A DNA stretch of 64,000 nucleotides from Micromonospora sp. WMMD1155 (GCF_029581275.1 NZ_CP120742.1:7006501-7070500); one strand, 5' to 3'. Shown: positions 26,387 to 35,528, counted from the stretch's first letter. Notes: a model not told the origin generated them from the letters alone. Numbers and translations are program-made.

Positions 26387-28708
26387 GTGTTCAGTAGGCT
26401 CGCGCGCGCCCGCGGCGCCGTTCTGGCGACGGCCGCGTTGGCCGGCGGAGTGCTCGCCGGCAGCGGCGCATCCGCGGTCTCAGGTGGCCAGGATGTCCCG
26501 GACGGCGGCCACCCGTTCACCGCCAAGGTGATGTTCGGGAGCCTGCACAGCTGCACCGGCGCTCTCGTCGCCAGCCGGTGGATCGTCACCGCGAAGACCT
26601 GCTTCGCCGACGGAACGGCGCCGGTCGCCGAGGGTGCGCCGAGCCGTCCCACGAGCGCCCTGGTGGGGCGGACGAACCTCGCCGGCACCTCGGGGCATCG
26701 CCTCGCGGTCACCACCGTGGTTCCGCACCCGACGCGCGACGTCCTGCTCGCCGAGCTGTCCGCGCCGGTCACCGACGTCACGCCGATCCCCTGGTCCGGC
26801 ACACCGCCCACGGTGGCGGAGACACTGCGGGTCACCGGCTACGGGCGCACCGCGACCGAGTGGACACCCGACCGGCTGCACACCGCCACCTTCACCGTCG
26901 ACGCGGTGGGCGCGGCGACCGTGGACGTCGCCGGCACCTCCGCGGCGGCCACGGTCTGCAAGGGCGACGCGGGTGGCCCGGCCTTCCGGGAGACCGGCAC
27001 CGGCCCCGAACTGGTGGCGATCAACAGTCTGAGTTGGCAACACGGTTGTCTCGGCGAGACCGAGACGCGTACCGGCGTCACCCAGACCCGCCTCGACGAC
27101 CTGGGCGACTGGTTCCGGCAGACCCTCCACCTCCAGCCCTACGCGCTGTCCAACACCGTCGTCGGAGAGTTCACCCGCGACGGACGCGACGACCTGATCG
27201 CCGCGGAGCCGGGCACGGGCAAGCTCTGGCTCCATCCCGGCACGTCGACGGACCGGGTCTGGGGCGAGCGGCTCCAGATCGAGCCGGAGACCGACTGGAG
27301 CGGTTACCGGGACCTGGTCGCCGGCCAGTTCGACGGGGACGCGTACGACGACCTGTTGGGCGTCGAGGTCTCCACCAACACGTTGTGGCTCTTCCCCGGC
27401 ACCGCGGGCGGGGGTGGTTTCGGAGACCGCGTGGTGGCCGGCACCAACTGGCAGGACCTGGCCGACCTCGTCGTCGGCCGGTTCAACAGGGATGCCTACG
27501 AGGACCTGGCAGGCATCCAGCTCTCCACCGGCAAGCTGCTCATGTTCCCGGGCACGTCCGCCGGAGGCACCCTGTGGGGCACGCTGACGGAGATCGGGTT
27601 CAGCGGGTGGACGGGCAAGCGCGAGCTGGTCGCCGGGCGTTTCAACCGCGACGGCTACGACGACCTGGTGGTGGTGGACAAGAGCAGCGGTGACATCCAG
27701 ATGTACGCGGGCACCGCGGCCGGTGGATCGACCTGGGGGCAGGTGTCCACCATCCAGACCGGGGGCAAGGGGCTGACCGCGCTCGCGGCCGGCAAGCTCA
27801 ACCCGGACGGCTACGACGACCTCGTCGCCGTGGAGAGCGACCAGGTGTGGTTGTACCCGGGCACGGCCGTCGGCGGCAGTCTGGGTGCCCGCGTACAACC
27901 CGTCGGCCGGGTTCCCGTCCTGCAGCCGCACGGTCTGCTGGAGTCGGTGACCGGCGAGTTCAACCGCGACGCGTACGCCGACCTGATCGGTGTCGAGAAG
28001 GGCACCGGGCGGCTCTGGCTCTACCCGGGCACCGCCGCCGGCAGCTGGGGTCCGCGAATCGCGGTCGGCTCCGGCTGGAACGGTTACCGGGATCTGACGG
28101 TCGGCCGGTTCAACCGGGACGACTACGACGACCTGCTCGCCATGGAGCTGAGCACGGGCAGCCTCTGGCTCTACCCGGGCACGGCGGCCGGCACCTTCTG
28201 GGGCAGTCGTGGCACGACGCCCGTCGGTTTCAACTGGCTGGGGTTGGAGCGGCTGACCGCGGGCCGCTTCAACGGCGACGGGTACGACGACGTGGTGGCT
28301 GTGGAGAAGACGACCGGGAAGCTGCGTCTCTACCCGGGCACCGCTGCCGGCAGCGGTTGGGGCGCGAGCAGCATCATCGACTCCGGCGACTGGAACACCC
28401 TGGGCGCGGTCGTGCGGGGCCGGTTCAACCGGGACGCGTACGACGATCTGATGGCCGTGGAGAAGGCCACCGGGAAGCTGTGGCTCTATCCCGGTACCGC
28501 CGCGGGCGGCTCCTTCGGCAGCAGGGTCGAGGTGTTCGGCGGTGGCTGGGCGGGCCGAAACGAGCTCGCCGCCCTCCGCTTCGATCAGGACGGTCACGAC
28601 GACCTGGTCGCGGGCGACGCGGCGACGGGACAGGTCTGGGTCTACCCCGGCACCCCCACCGGCGGCGCGGTGTGGGGCGACCCGACCGAGTACGGGCCGA
28701 TCTCCTGA
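26387..28708 (+). CDS. Secreted trypsin-family pseudoprotease with ten FG-GAP/VCBS-like repeats
   Basis: A 773-aa secreted protein. After a signal peptide (to about residue 30, SGASA) comes an S1 trypsin domain (33-250), but the catalytic His site TAAHC reads TAKTC (His to Thr71) and the Ser site GDSGGP reads GDAGGP (Ser to Ala195); Asp118 is kept. Ten repeats of 48-54 residues follow from about residue 253, each with FNRDGYDDLxxVExxTGKLWLYPGTAAG in pattern, a Ca2+-binding DxDxxDD-like loop as in FG-GAP propellers. The domain most likely binds rather than cuts. GTG is preceded by GGGGG. The repeats are very similar to each other, which suggests recent expansion. Confidence 0.88.
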   Translation: MFSRLARARGAVLATAALAGGVLAGSGASAVSGGQDVPDGGHPFTAKVMFGSLHSCTGALVASRWIVTAKTCFADGTAPVAEGAPSRPTSALVGRTNLAGTSGHRLAVTTVVPHPTRDVLLAELSAPVTDVTPIPWSGTPPTVAETLRVTGYGRTATEWTPDRLHTATFTVDAVGAATVDVAGTSAAATVCKGDAGGPAFRETGTGPELVAINSLSWQHGCLGETETRTGVTQTRLDDLGDWFRQTLHLQPYALSNTVVGEFTRDGRDDLIAAEPGTGKLWLHPGTSTDRVWGERLQIEPETDWSGYRDLVAGQFDGDAYDDLLGVEVSTNTLWLFPGTAGGGGFGDRVVAGTNWQDLADLVVGRFNRDAYEDLAGIQLSTGKLLMFPGTSAGGTLWGTLTEIGFSGWTGKRELVAGRFNRDGYDDLVVVDKSSGDIQMYAGTAAGGSTWGQVSTIQTGGKGLTALAAGKLNPDGYDDLVAVESDQVWLYPGTAVGGSLGARVQPVGRVPVLQPHGLLESVTGEFNRDAYADLIGVEKGTGRLWLYPGTAAGSWGPRIAVGSGWNGYRDLTVGRFNRDDYDDLLAMELSTGSLWLYPGTAAGTFWGSRGTTPVGFNWLGLERLTAGRFNGDGYDDVVAVEKTTGKLRLYPGTAAGSGWGASSIIDSGDWNTLGAVVRGRFNRDAYDDLMAVEKATGKLWLYPGTAAGGSFGSRVEVFGGGWAGRNELAALRFDQDGHDDLVAGDAATGQVWVYPGTPTGGAVWGDPTEYGPIS

Positions 28709-28785
28709 CCGGCGAGGCCAGCCCGGACACCTGGCGGCGTCGTCGTACGCCTGGCCACTGACCCTGCTGGTTGCCGGGAGGGCGT

Positions 28786-28899
28786 TCACTCGTAGCGGTA
28801 CCTGAGCGAGTCGGCCTCCGCCTGCTCGATGTCGGCGATCGTCAGCTCCGGCATCCGCAGCTGGGTTAGCGTCACCTCGGCCGAGGTCGGCTGGGACAC
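28786..28899 (-). CDS. Possible 37-aa small protein
   Basis: A 38-codon frame from GTG 28899 to TGA 28786, beginning MSQPTSAEVTLTQ and ending EADSLRYRYE. Thirty-six of its sense codons end in G or C, far more than chance would give, so it looks coding. It is acidic in the middle and has a strongly basic/aromatic end. It lies on the minus strand in the gap before the HelR-like gene. The ribosome site is weak (AGAAGT). It resembles no family that I can name; a short leader peptide or small regulatory protein is possible. Confidence 0.4.
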   Translation of the reverse strand: MSQPTSAEVTLTQLRMPELTIADIEQAEADSLRYRYE

Positions 28900-28972
28900 T
28901 TCTATGCTTGCCGCCGAATGCACTGCGGCTCATCCGGGGCCGGGGGGACACCACCACTGCGAGGGCCTGCGA

Positions 28973-31132
28973 ATGCGCCGGAAGTCTGCCCTGAACGACG
29001 CCGCTACCGAGGTCAGCGCAGGACCGCCGGTCGCCACCGCGGAGGGCGTCGCGCGCCGATCCGCGGTCGCCGAGGAGCAGGCGTTTCTCGACCTGGCCAC
29101 AGCCCAGCGTGACAGGTTGGCCGACCGCCTACGGATCGAGTTGTCGTCGGATGCCCTGGACGCGCTGGAGCAGGCCCGGCAGCGCATGCTTCGTCAGCAG
29201 TACGAGGAGCTACGGCGGGCCCGGGATGGGCTGGTCTTCGGTCGGCTCGACGGTCTCGACGGCACCGTGCGACACGTGGGCCGGGTCGGTCTGCGCACCG
29301 ACGGTGAGGACGCTGAGCCGCTGCTCCTCGACTGGCGCGCTCCCGCAGCTCGCCCGTTCTACACGGCGACGGCTGTCGACCCACAGGGTCAGGCGCGTCG
29401 CCGTCACATCCGAACGAGGGAATCGGTGGTCGTCGGGGTGGACGACGAGCCACTGGACGGGACGGTCAGTGGGGAACTCGTCGGGGAGGGCGCGCTTCTT
29501 GCCGCCCTCGACCAGCGGCGCACCGGCCACATGTCGACGGCGATCGCCACGCTGCAACGCGAACAGGACGACATCATCCGGGCCGAGGCGACCGGGCCGC
29601 TGATCGTCCAGGGCGGCCCCGGCACCGGCAAGACGGTGGTCGCCCTGCACCGCGTCGCCTACCTGCTGTTCGCCCACCAGCGGATGGCCGATCAGGCGGT
29701 CCTGGTCCTCGGCCCCTCGCCGCGGTTCCTGCGGTACATCGCGCAGGTCCTGCCCGCGCTCGGCGAGACCGCCGTCGTCTCGGCGACCTGTGACACCCTG
29801 CTGCCCGGGGTCCGCGTGGCCCGCGACGAGAGCAGGCTCGTCGCCGAGATCAAGGGTCGCGCTCTCTGGCAGCCGGCCCTGGAAGGCTACGTCACGTCGC
29901 TGCTCCCCCGGCCCCGCGAGCTGACGGTGCGCTGGGAAGGGGAGTCCTACGTCATCGCAGCCGACCCGGTGGCGCAGGCGTTCGCCTCGGCGGTGCAGGG
30001 ACGCCCGTACCACCGCGCCCGCGCGGCGTTCGCCGAGCAGTTGCACCACCTCCTCGCCGAGGCCGTCGTCGAGCAGCGCGAGGCGTTGATGGACGAGATG
30101 GAGGAGGGCTTCGAGGACATCCTCGCTCGCGTCGACCGGGACATGCGGCAGGACCACCGGTCCAGCCGGGCGCCCGCGGGCAGCGACATCGACGGTCTGT
30201 TGTCCGAGGAGGAGGTCGAACACCTCCGTGACCGGATCGCCGAGAACGCCACCATCGCCCGGTTCGTCGAGGCGTGGTGGCCCACTCTGGACGCCGAGAC
30301 GGTGCTGGCTGGTTTCCTGGCCGACCGCACCCTGCTGGCCCGGTTCGCACCGCGACTGTCTCCGGCGGAGATCTCGGCGGTCTCGGCGGAGCCGTCGCCG
30401 TGGGCATCGAGCGACATCCCCCTGCTCGACGCCGTCGCCGACCTGCTCGGCGAGGTCGACGCGCCGTCACCGCAGGGTGAGTTCGTCGCCGAGCGCGCCC
30501 GCCGGCAGCGCGGGTGGGTGTACGGCCACGTCGTCATCGACGAGGCGCAGGAGCTGTCCGAGATGCAGTGGCTCATGGTGTTGCGGCGGTGTCCCAGTCG
30601 ATCCATCACGGCGGTCGGCGACATCGACCAGGCGGAGGCGGCACACCGGCACACCAGTTGGGCGGAAGCGGTGCGGGCTGCCTTCGGGGACCGCTGGACC
30701 GCTGCGGAGCTGACCATCTGCTACCGGACGCCGCGTGAGGTCATGGACCTCACCGCACCGGTCCTGAGGGAGGCGGGCAGCCACAACGCGCCGCCCCGGG
30801 CGGTACGGTCCTCCGGCATCACGCCCTGGGAACTGACGATCACACCCGCCGAGCTTGCCGACGCCGCCGCCCAGGCGGTGCGACGGCTGCGGCGACGGTG
30901 GTACGGCGGCACGGTCGGCGTCATCGCCCCGGCGGACCGCATCGCCGAACTCTCCTCCGTGCTGAGCGATGTGCCGGTGCTCACCGCCGCCGAGTCCAAG
31001 GGGTTGGAGTGGGACGCGACGCTGGTCGTCGACCCGCACCGGATCGCTGCCGAGCCGCGCGGCTGGAACGGTCTCTACGTCGCCCTCACCCGGTGCACAC
31101 AGGAGTTGGGGCAGCTGATGCTCACGCCGTAA
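28973..31132 (+). CDS. helR: HelR/HelD-type RNA polymerase-associated ATPase (UvrD-like helicase fold)
   Basis: A 719-aa superfamily 1 ATPase with an N-terminal antiparallel coiled coil (residues about 35-85; EEQAFLDLATAQRDRLADR and QQYEELRRAR), Walker A GGPGTGKT at 214-221, motif with DEAQELSEMQWLM (Walker B region), motif VGDIDQA, and C-terminal ESKGLEWDATLVVDPHRI and ALTRCTQEL. HelD-type proteins enter RNA polymerase channels and recycle stalled enzyme; in Streptomyces, HelR displaces rifampicin from RNA polymerase and gives tolerance. The ATG 28973 follows GAGGG at a good distance; a longer frame from 28829 reads through an unrelated region. Confidence 0.85.
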   Translation: MRRKSALNDAATEVSAGPPVATAEGVARRSAVAEEQAFLDLATAQRDRLADRLRIELSSDALDALEQARQRMLRQQYEELRRARDGLVFGRLDGLDGTVRHVGRVGLRTDGEDAEPLLLDWRAPAARPFYTATAVDPQGQARRRHIRTRESVVVGVDDEPLDGTVSGELVGEGALLAALDQRRTGHMSTAIATLQREQDDIIRAEATGPLIVQGGPGTGKTVVALHRVAYLLFAHQRMADQAVLVLGPSPRFLRYIAQVLPALGETAVVSATCDTLLPGVRVARDESRLVAEIKGRALWQPALEGYVTSLLPRPRELTVRWEGESYVIAADPVAQAFASAVQGRPYHRARAAFAEQLHHLLAEAVVEQREALMDEMEEGFEDILARVDRDMRQDHRSSRAPAGSDIDGLLSEEEVEHLRDRIAENATIARFVEAWWPTLDAETVLAGFLADRTLLARFAPRLSPAEISAVSAEPSPWASSDIPLLDAVADLLGEVDAPSPQGEFVAERARRQRGWVYGHVVIDEAQELSEMQWLMVLRRCPSRSITAVGDIDQAEAAHRHTSWAEAVRAAFGDRWTAAELTICYRTPREVMDLTAPVLREAGSHNAPPRAVRSSGITPWELTITPAELADAAAQAVRRLRRRWYGGTVGVIAPADRIAELSSVLSDVPVLTAAESKGLEWDATLVVDPHRIAAEPRGWNGLYVALTRCTQELGQLMLTP

Positions 31133-31187
31133 CCGTGCGGATCGTTCCTCAGGGCAGAGTTGGATATCGAGTTGGTTCGATGTAGCG

Positions 31188-31201
31188 TGGGAACGCTCCC
31201 A
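31188..31201. promoter_or_regulatory. Near-perfect CebR-type operator
   Basis: TGGGAACGCTCCCA matches the 14-bp CebR operator consensus TGGGAGCGCTCCCA at 13 of 14 positions. CebR is the LacI-family cellobiose/cellulose repressor of actinomycetes. The site lies 38-51 nt upstream of the sugar dehydrogenase start, in the expected promoter position, so that gene is probably induced by cello-oligosaccharides. Confidence 0.7.
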
Positions 31202-31238
31202 GATCACCACCACCACCCACCTGCTCGAGGAGCTGAAC

Positions 31239-32456
31239 ATGTCGCGACGACGTCGTCGCCCGGCCGCCATACTGGCCGGGCTGCTCATCCTCACCCTGTC
31301 CGCGCTCCTGTTGCCACAGTCATCGGTGACCGCCGGCCCGCCCCGCACCCGGGCGGTGCCACTCACCGAACTGACCGTGGTGTCCGAACGGGTGGCGTTC
31401 GGCCTGCAGCGGCCGATCGCCATCACCGGGCTGCCGGACGGCCGCATGCTGATCGCGGAGAAGGCCGGCACCGTCCGTGCCTACCACCCGGACACCGGTC
31501 TGGCCGCCGATCCGGTGCTCGACCTGAGCGCCCGGATCGACACGTCGGACAACGAGCGTGGCCTCCTCGGCATCACGCCCGCGCCGAACTTCGCGCGGAC
31601 CGGGATCCTCTACGTGGCCTACACGAGCCTGCCGGCCGGCACGCTGACCCTGGCGCGCGTGCCCCTCGGTGCTCCCGACCGGTTGCAGGTGCTGCTCACC
31701 CAGGAGCACCCCGAGTACGGCAACCACAACGGCGGGCAGGTGGCGTTCGGCCGCGACGGCTACCTCTACTGGTCGACCGGCGACGGCGGCGGCGCGAACG
31801 ACCCGTTCAAGTCGGGCCAGAACCTCGGCACCCTGCTCGGCAAGATCGTGCGGATCGACGTCAACCGCAGCTGCGGCGGCAAGCCCTACTGCGTACCCTT
31901 CGACAACCCGTTCGTCCGTACGGCGGGCGCGCGTCCGGAGATCTGGGTCTACGGGCTGCGCAACCCGTGGAAGTTCTCCATCGACCCGGTCGACAACTCG
32001 CTGTGGATCGGTGACGTCGGCCAGGGTCTGATCGAGGAGATCAACCACATCCGCCCGTCGCAGCGCGGAGCGAACCTCGGCTGGTCCTGCCGGGAGGGCA
32101 CGCCGGTCTTCGACCAGACGCAGTGCCGCCCGGGCGTGCGGCTCACCGACCCGATCGCCGAGTACGACCACTACATGACGGAGAACTGCTCCATCATCGG
32201 CGGCCTGGTGTACCGGGGGTCCGTCACCCCGGAGGCGCGCGGCACCTACGTCGCGAGCGACTACTGCTCGACCCGCGCGTTCGCCATCCGTGCCAAGTCC
32301 ACGGGTGGCTACGAGTCCGCCGAGATCGGCACCTTCCCCACCCAGCCGACGGCGTTCGGCGCCGATGTGAACGGCGAACTGTACGTACTCAGTGACCTAC
32401 CGGGGTGGCTGAGCAAGGTGCGGTTCGAGCGGGTCCAACCCGCCTCGAACCGCTGA
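31239..32456 (+). CDS. Secreted PQQ-dependent sugar (sorbosone/glucose) dehydrogenase
   Basis: A 405-aa beta-propeller enzyme of the GdhB/YliI family with an N-terminal signal sequence (RRRRRPAAILAGLLILTLSA, cleavage near TAG or later). Family motifs: NERGLLGITPAPNF, PEYGNHNGGQVAFGRDGYLYWSTGDGG (His and Arg of the active site region), GLRNPWKFSIDP and DVGQGLIEEINHI. It oxidises aldose sugars with PQQ or a related quinone. The CebR-like site upstream ties it to cellulose use, and the secreted location fits with electron donation to lytic polysaccharide oxygenases, which is a known partnership of such enzymes but not shown here. It ends at a 12-bp hairpin. Confidence 0.9.
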   Translation: MSRRRRRPAAILAGLLILTLSALLLPQSSVTAGPPRTRAVPLTELTVVSERVAFGLQRPIAITGLPDGRMLIAEKAGTVRAYHPDTGLAADPVLDLSARIDTSDNERGLLGITPAPNFARTGILYVAYTSLPAGTLTLARVPLGAPDRLQVLLTQEHPEYGNHNGGQVAFGRDGYLYWSTGDGGGANDPFKSGQNLGTLLGKIVRIDVNRSCGGKPYCVPFDNPFVRTAGARPEIWVYGLRNPWKFSIDPVDNSLWIGDVGQGLIEEINHIRPSQRGANLGWSCREGTPVFDQTQCRPGVRLTDPIAEYDHYMTENCSIIGGLVYRGSVTPEARGTYVASDYCSTRAFAIRAKSTGGYESAEIGTFPTQPTAFGADVNGELYVLSDLPGWLSKVRFERVQPASNR

Positions 32457-32482
32457 CCCTCGAAACACTTCGCAACACCTGC

Positions 32483-32512
32483 GGGGACGGCCGCTCGCGT
32501 GCGGCCGTCCCC
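32483..32512. terminator. Bidirectional hairpin terminator
   Basis: Perfect 12-bp stem GGGGACGGCCGC/GCGGCCGTCCCC (32483-32494 with 32501-32512) and a 6-base loop, between the convergent sugar dehydrogenase and peptidase genes. It can end both transcripts. Confidence 0.8.
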
Positions 32513-32522
32513 GATCAACGGG

Positions 32523-34418
32523 TCAGAGACCGGCGGCGTGTGCGGCGGCGGTGCCGCCGACCACGGGTAGGACGATGTTGCTGCTCTTCAGCGCCACCTG
32601 CAGGTTCGCGGCGGTGGTGTCCGCCTGGCTGGAGTACTGCGGGTAGCTGGCCACGATGATCACACCGATCCGGTGGCCGGACTTGAACACGTAGTCCTCC
32701 GGCAGCAGCGGGAAGCTGAAGTTGTACGACTCCCCCGGCACCAGTGGCACGCCGACGCGGATCGACTGCCGGTTCTGGGCGTCCATGATGCCCTTGGTGA
32801 CCAGCTCGTAGTCGGCGGTGGCCACCCGCTTCGCCGTCTGCTTGTAGCAGCCGTCGTCGGTCGGGCTGCTCTCGCCCCAGCAGTCCGACGTGTCCAGGGT
32901 GATGATCCCCTCGCCGGAGGCCCGGTGCGCGACCCGCTCGTCGGTGCCGTAGTCGACCAGGATCGCCCCGAGGTTGGTGTCGGTCTGGTCGGCGGAGGCC
33001 CGCAGTTGCACGGTGGGGGTGCCGGAGATGTGCAGCGGCGCGGTCAGTGGCGCGGAGAGGAACGCCAGCCGGTTCGGCTGCACCACGTCCGGGTTGAGGA
33101 TCATGGTGTTCTGGCTCTGCGTGCGGCTGTCCTGGAACGCCCCGGTCGCCGGCTTCGCGGTGGGCACCAGCGCGAGGCCGCCCGCGCCGGTGGTGCCGGG
33201 CTGCAGGAACACCTCGGTGTCGGCCTTACCGGGGATGGGCCAGTCGGCGTGGGTCTCCCACACGTCGGCGGAGCGCTCCAGATCCACCCGCGGCTCGTCC
33301 ATGATGCCGTTGACGACGCCCTGCAACCAGAAGTCGAACCAGCGGTGCAGCGTCGACACCCACACCGCGCGGCGCGAGTCGAACGGGTCGACGTGGCCCT
33401 CCTGCGACAGCCACAGCTTGCGCGGCACGTTGTTCTCCGCCAGGGCGTACCAGAACTTGCTGAAGTGGTCCGGGCGGACGTTGTCGTCGTTGAGACCGTG
33501 GTAGAGCAGCACACTGGCGGTGACGTTGGGGACCTTCTTGACGTAGCTGCGCTCGTTCCAGAAGGCCGTGTAGTCGCCGTGCTCGTCACCGTCGGCGGCG
33601 CCGATCGCGTCGCGTACCGGCTTGCAGTAGTCCCGGCGCTCCGGGTTGGTGACCGTGTTGGCCAGCGACGCCACGTAGCTGTTGCCACGGGTGATGACGC
33701 CGTTGCTGCGGACGTAGTCGTAGTACTCGGTCGGTCCGCTGATGGGCACGACAGTGGTCAGGCCCTTCACGCCGGTCACCGCCGTGGCCATGGCCAGCGA
33801 GCCGTCGTACGACTTGCCGATCATCCCGGTCTTGCCGTTGTGCCAGTCCGCCTTGACGATCTGACCGGCGGCGTTACGGGCGGTGGCCCGGCCGTTGAGC
33901 CAGTTGATGGCCTGCTTGGCGCTCAGGTTGTCCTGGTTGGCGTTGGTGGTGGGGCAGCCGGTGGAGTTGTTGGTGCCGACCATGTCCAGCAGGATCACCG
34001 CGTAGCCGCGCGGCACGAAGTAGTTGTCGTAGAACAGCGGCCACTTGTCCAGCAGCCCGTCGCCGTCGAGGTCCGCCTTGCACTCGGACTCGTTGCCTCG
34101 GCAGACCGTCGAGTAGTAGGGGCTGGCGTCCATCACCACGGGCGCCTTGAGGCCCTGCGCGGTGGCCGCCGGCCGCATCAGGTCGAACGCGATGATGTCG
34201 CGTAGACCGTCGTTGTCGCTGTCGAAGGTGGAGTCGATGAAGAGGCGTTCCCGGATGGCGTCGGCGTAGCCGAACACCGGCTGGGTGACGCCGTCCTGGA
34301 CGACGATCGACGGCGGGCCGTCCGCCGCCAGTGCCTGCGGCGCCGCGCCGAGGGCGGCGAGCACCGTCGCGGACAGTACGGCCACGCATCTGCGCCAGCG
34401 CGTTCCCACTGTGGACAT
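32523..34418 (-). CDS. Secreted Xaa-Pro dipeptidyl-peptidase (CocE/NonD, X-Pro peptidase S15 type)
   Basis: A 631-aa protein with a signal peptide (RRCVAVLSATVLAALGAAPQALA) and an S15/CocE alpha/beta hydrolase fold. The nucleophile is in GMIGKSYDGSLA, the acid in LLYHGLNDDNV, and the His in LSQEGHVDPFDS; the C-terminal jelly roll (APLHISGTPTVQLRASADQ) is typical of the family. Such enzymes release X-Pro dipeptides from secreted peptides. A calcium-binding-like stretch DSDNDGLRD and DLDGDGLLD is also seen. ATG follows AAGGAGAC. Confidence 0.88.
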   Translation of the reverse strand: MSTVGTRWRRCVAVLSATVLAALGAAPQALAADGPPSIVVQDGVTQPVFGYADAIRERLFIDSTFDSDNDGLRDIIAFDLMRPAATAQGLKAPVVMDASPYYSTVCRGNESECKADLDGDGLLDKWPLFYDNYFVPRGYAVILLDMVGTNNSTGCPTTNANQDNLSAKQAINWLNGRATARNAAGQIVKADWHNGKTGMIGKSYDGSLAMATAVTGVKGLTTVVPISGPTEYYDYVRSNGVITRGNSYVASLANTVTNPERRDYCKPVRDAIGAADGDEHGDYTAFWNERSYVKKVPNVTASVLLYHGLNDDNVRPDHFSKFWYALAENNVPRKLWLSQEGHVDPFDSRRAVWVSTLHRWFDFWLQGVVNGIMDEPRVDLERSADVWETHADWPIPGKADTEVFLQPGTTGAGGLALVPTAKPATGAFQDSRTQSQNTMILNPDVVQPNRLAFLSAPLTAPLHISGTPTVQLRASADQTDTNLGAILVDYGTDERVAHRASGEGIITLDTSDCWGESSPTDDGCYKQTAKRVATADYELVTKGIMDAQNRQSIRVGVPLVPGESYNFSFPLLPEDYVFKSGHRIGVIIVASYPQYSSQADTTAANLQVALKSSNIVLPVVGGTAAAHAAGL

Positions 34419-34518
34419 GCAGTCTCCTTGATGTGTCCGAGGTTGCGTACGCTACGAGCCGGTGGCCGGTGCCACCACCTGCACGTGTAGGAACTTCGCC
34501 CGGTGTGGTTCGACGGGC

Positions 34519-35097
34519 CTACGGCCGGTCGGCCAGCACCAGCTCCCGCAGCCGCTGGTCGAGTGCCGGGGCGTCCAGGCCACCCGGCCAGCCGCGGAGC
34601 AGGGCGCCACCCTTGGCCACCAGCACGACGGTCGGCGGCTCCCGCACCGCGTACGAGCGCCAGATGGTCTGCTGGTCGTCCAGGACGATCGGATACTCCA
34701 CCCGGTGGGTGCGGAGGTATTCCTGAACGTCGTCGGCGTGGTCGGCACCGGCCACGCCGACGAACACCACCCGGTCCCGATAGGTGCGGGCCAGGTCACT
34801 GAGCGCGGCCTGGCGGCTGGCGCAGGTGGTGCACCAGGAGGTGAAGAAGGTCAGCACGACGGGGCGCTGCGCCCACACGTCGGCGGCGGCGAACGGTGTG
34901 CCGTCGGTGAGCGCGCCGGTGAACGTCGGGGCGGCCGGTGCGGTGCCGGGCACCGGGCGCAACGCCAGGTCGGCGGGGACCGGTCCGGGCAGCGCCGCAG
35001 CCCCTCCGGCGGGCGTCGGCGCGGGCTCGGGCTCGGGCGTGCTGCATCCGCCCAGCAGCGCCGCCGCCAGCAGCAGCGGCAGGAACGCCCGCCTCAT
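34519..35097 (-). CDS. TlpA-like thioredoxin-family lipoprotein
   Basis: A 192-aa lipoprotein. The lipobox is LLGGC at residues 14-18, followed by a Pro-rich spacer and a TlpA/AhpC-type thioredoxin domain with active site WCTTC in FFTSWCTTCASR and the cis-Pro segment REPPTVVLV. It would act as an extracytoplasmic thiol-disulfide reductant attached to the membrane. Its ATG at 35097 overlaps the upstream lipoprotein's stop as ATGA, so the two are coupled and probably function together. Confidence 0.9.
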   Translation of the reverse strand: MRRAFLPLLLAAALLGGCSTPEPEPAPTPAGGAAALPGPVPADLALRPVPGTAPAAPTFTGALTDGTPFAAADVWAQRPVVLTFFTSWCTTCASRQAALSDLARTYRDRVVFVGVAGADHADDVQEYLRTHRVEYPIVLDDQQTIWRSYAVREPPTVVLVAKGGALLRGWPGGLDAPALDQRLRELVLADRP

Positions 35098-35528
35098 GAC
35101 GGCACCACCGCGACCAGCGCCGGGCCCTCGCTGCTGTCCGGGGTCAGGTCGAGTGGCGGCCGGCCGTCCACCTCCAGTCGGTAGGAGTCGCGCTGCGGCA
35201 CGCGTACCCCGACGGCGAACTCGCAGTAGGTGGGCAGGCGTTCGACGCCCAGGTCTTCGGCGAAGGCGGCCACCGCGGTCCCCGCCGACAACTCCCCGCT
35301 GGCCAGGGCCGCCCCGTCCGGGTCGAGCACGCGGAACGGCGCGCGGTTGTGGAAGTGCTGGTAGGGACCGGTGCCCGCGCAGTCCACACCAGCGGCTCGG
35401 ATGTTGATGTCGCGGACCAGGACCCGGACGGTCGTCGGGGAGACCGCCTCCTGGGTGGCACCGACAGTGCCGCAGCCGGTCGCGCCGACCAGCAGCAGGG
35501 GCAGCAGAGCCGTGGTGCGTCGCCGCAC
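35094..35528 (-). CDS. Lipoprotein of unknown function, coupled to the TlpA-like gene
   Basis: A 144-aa protein with a lipobox VGATGC at residues 14-19 and a beta-rich remainder (RVLVRDINIRAAGVDCAGTGPYQHFHNRAPFRVLD). Three cysteines, Cys19 for lipid and two more (VDCAG, TYCEF), could form a disulfide handled by the TlpA-like partner. GTG start has GAGGAGG upstream. It overlaps the next gene by ATGA and lies 86 nt from the end of the M6 protease gene. No family could be named. Confidence 0.8.
   Translation of the reverse strand: MRRRTTALLPLLLVGATGCGTVGATQEAVSPTTVRVLVRDINIRAAGVDCAGTGPYQHFHNRAPFRVLDPDGAALASGELSAGTAVAAFAEDLGVERLPTYCEFAVGVRVPQRDSYRLEVDGRPPLDLTPDSSEGPALVAVVPS

Noticed and set aside
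26480..28957. An 825-codon open frame on the minus strand
   Set aside because: It is antisense to the repeat region of the pseudoprotease; its repeats mirror those on the plus strand.
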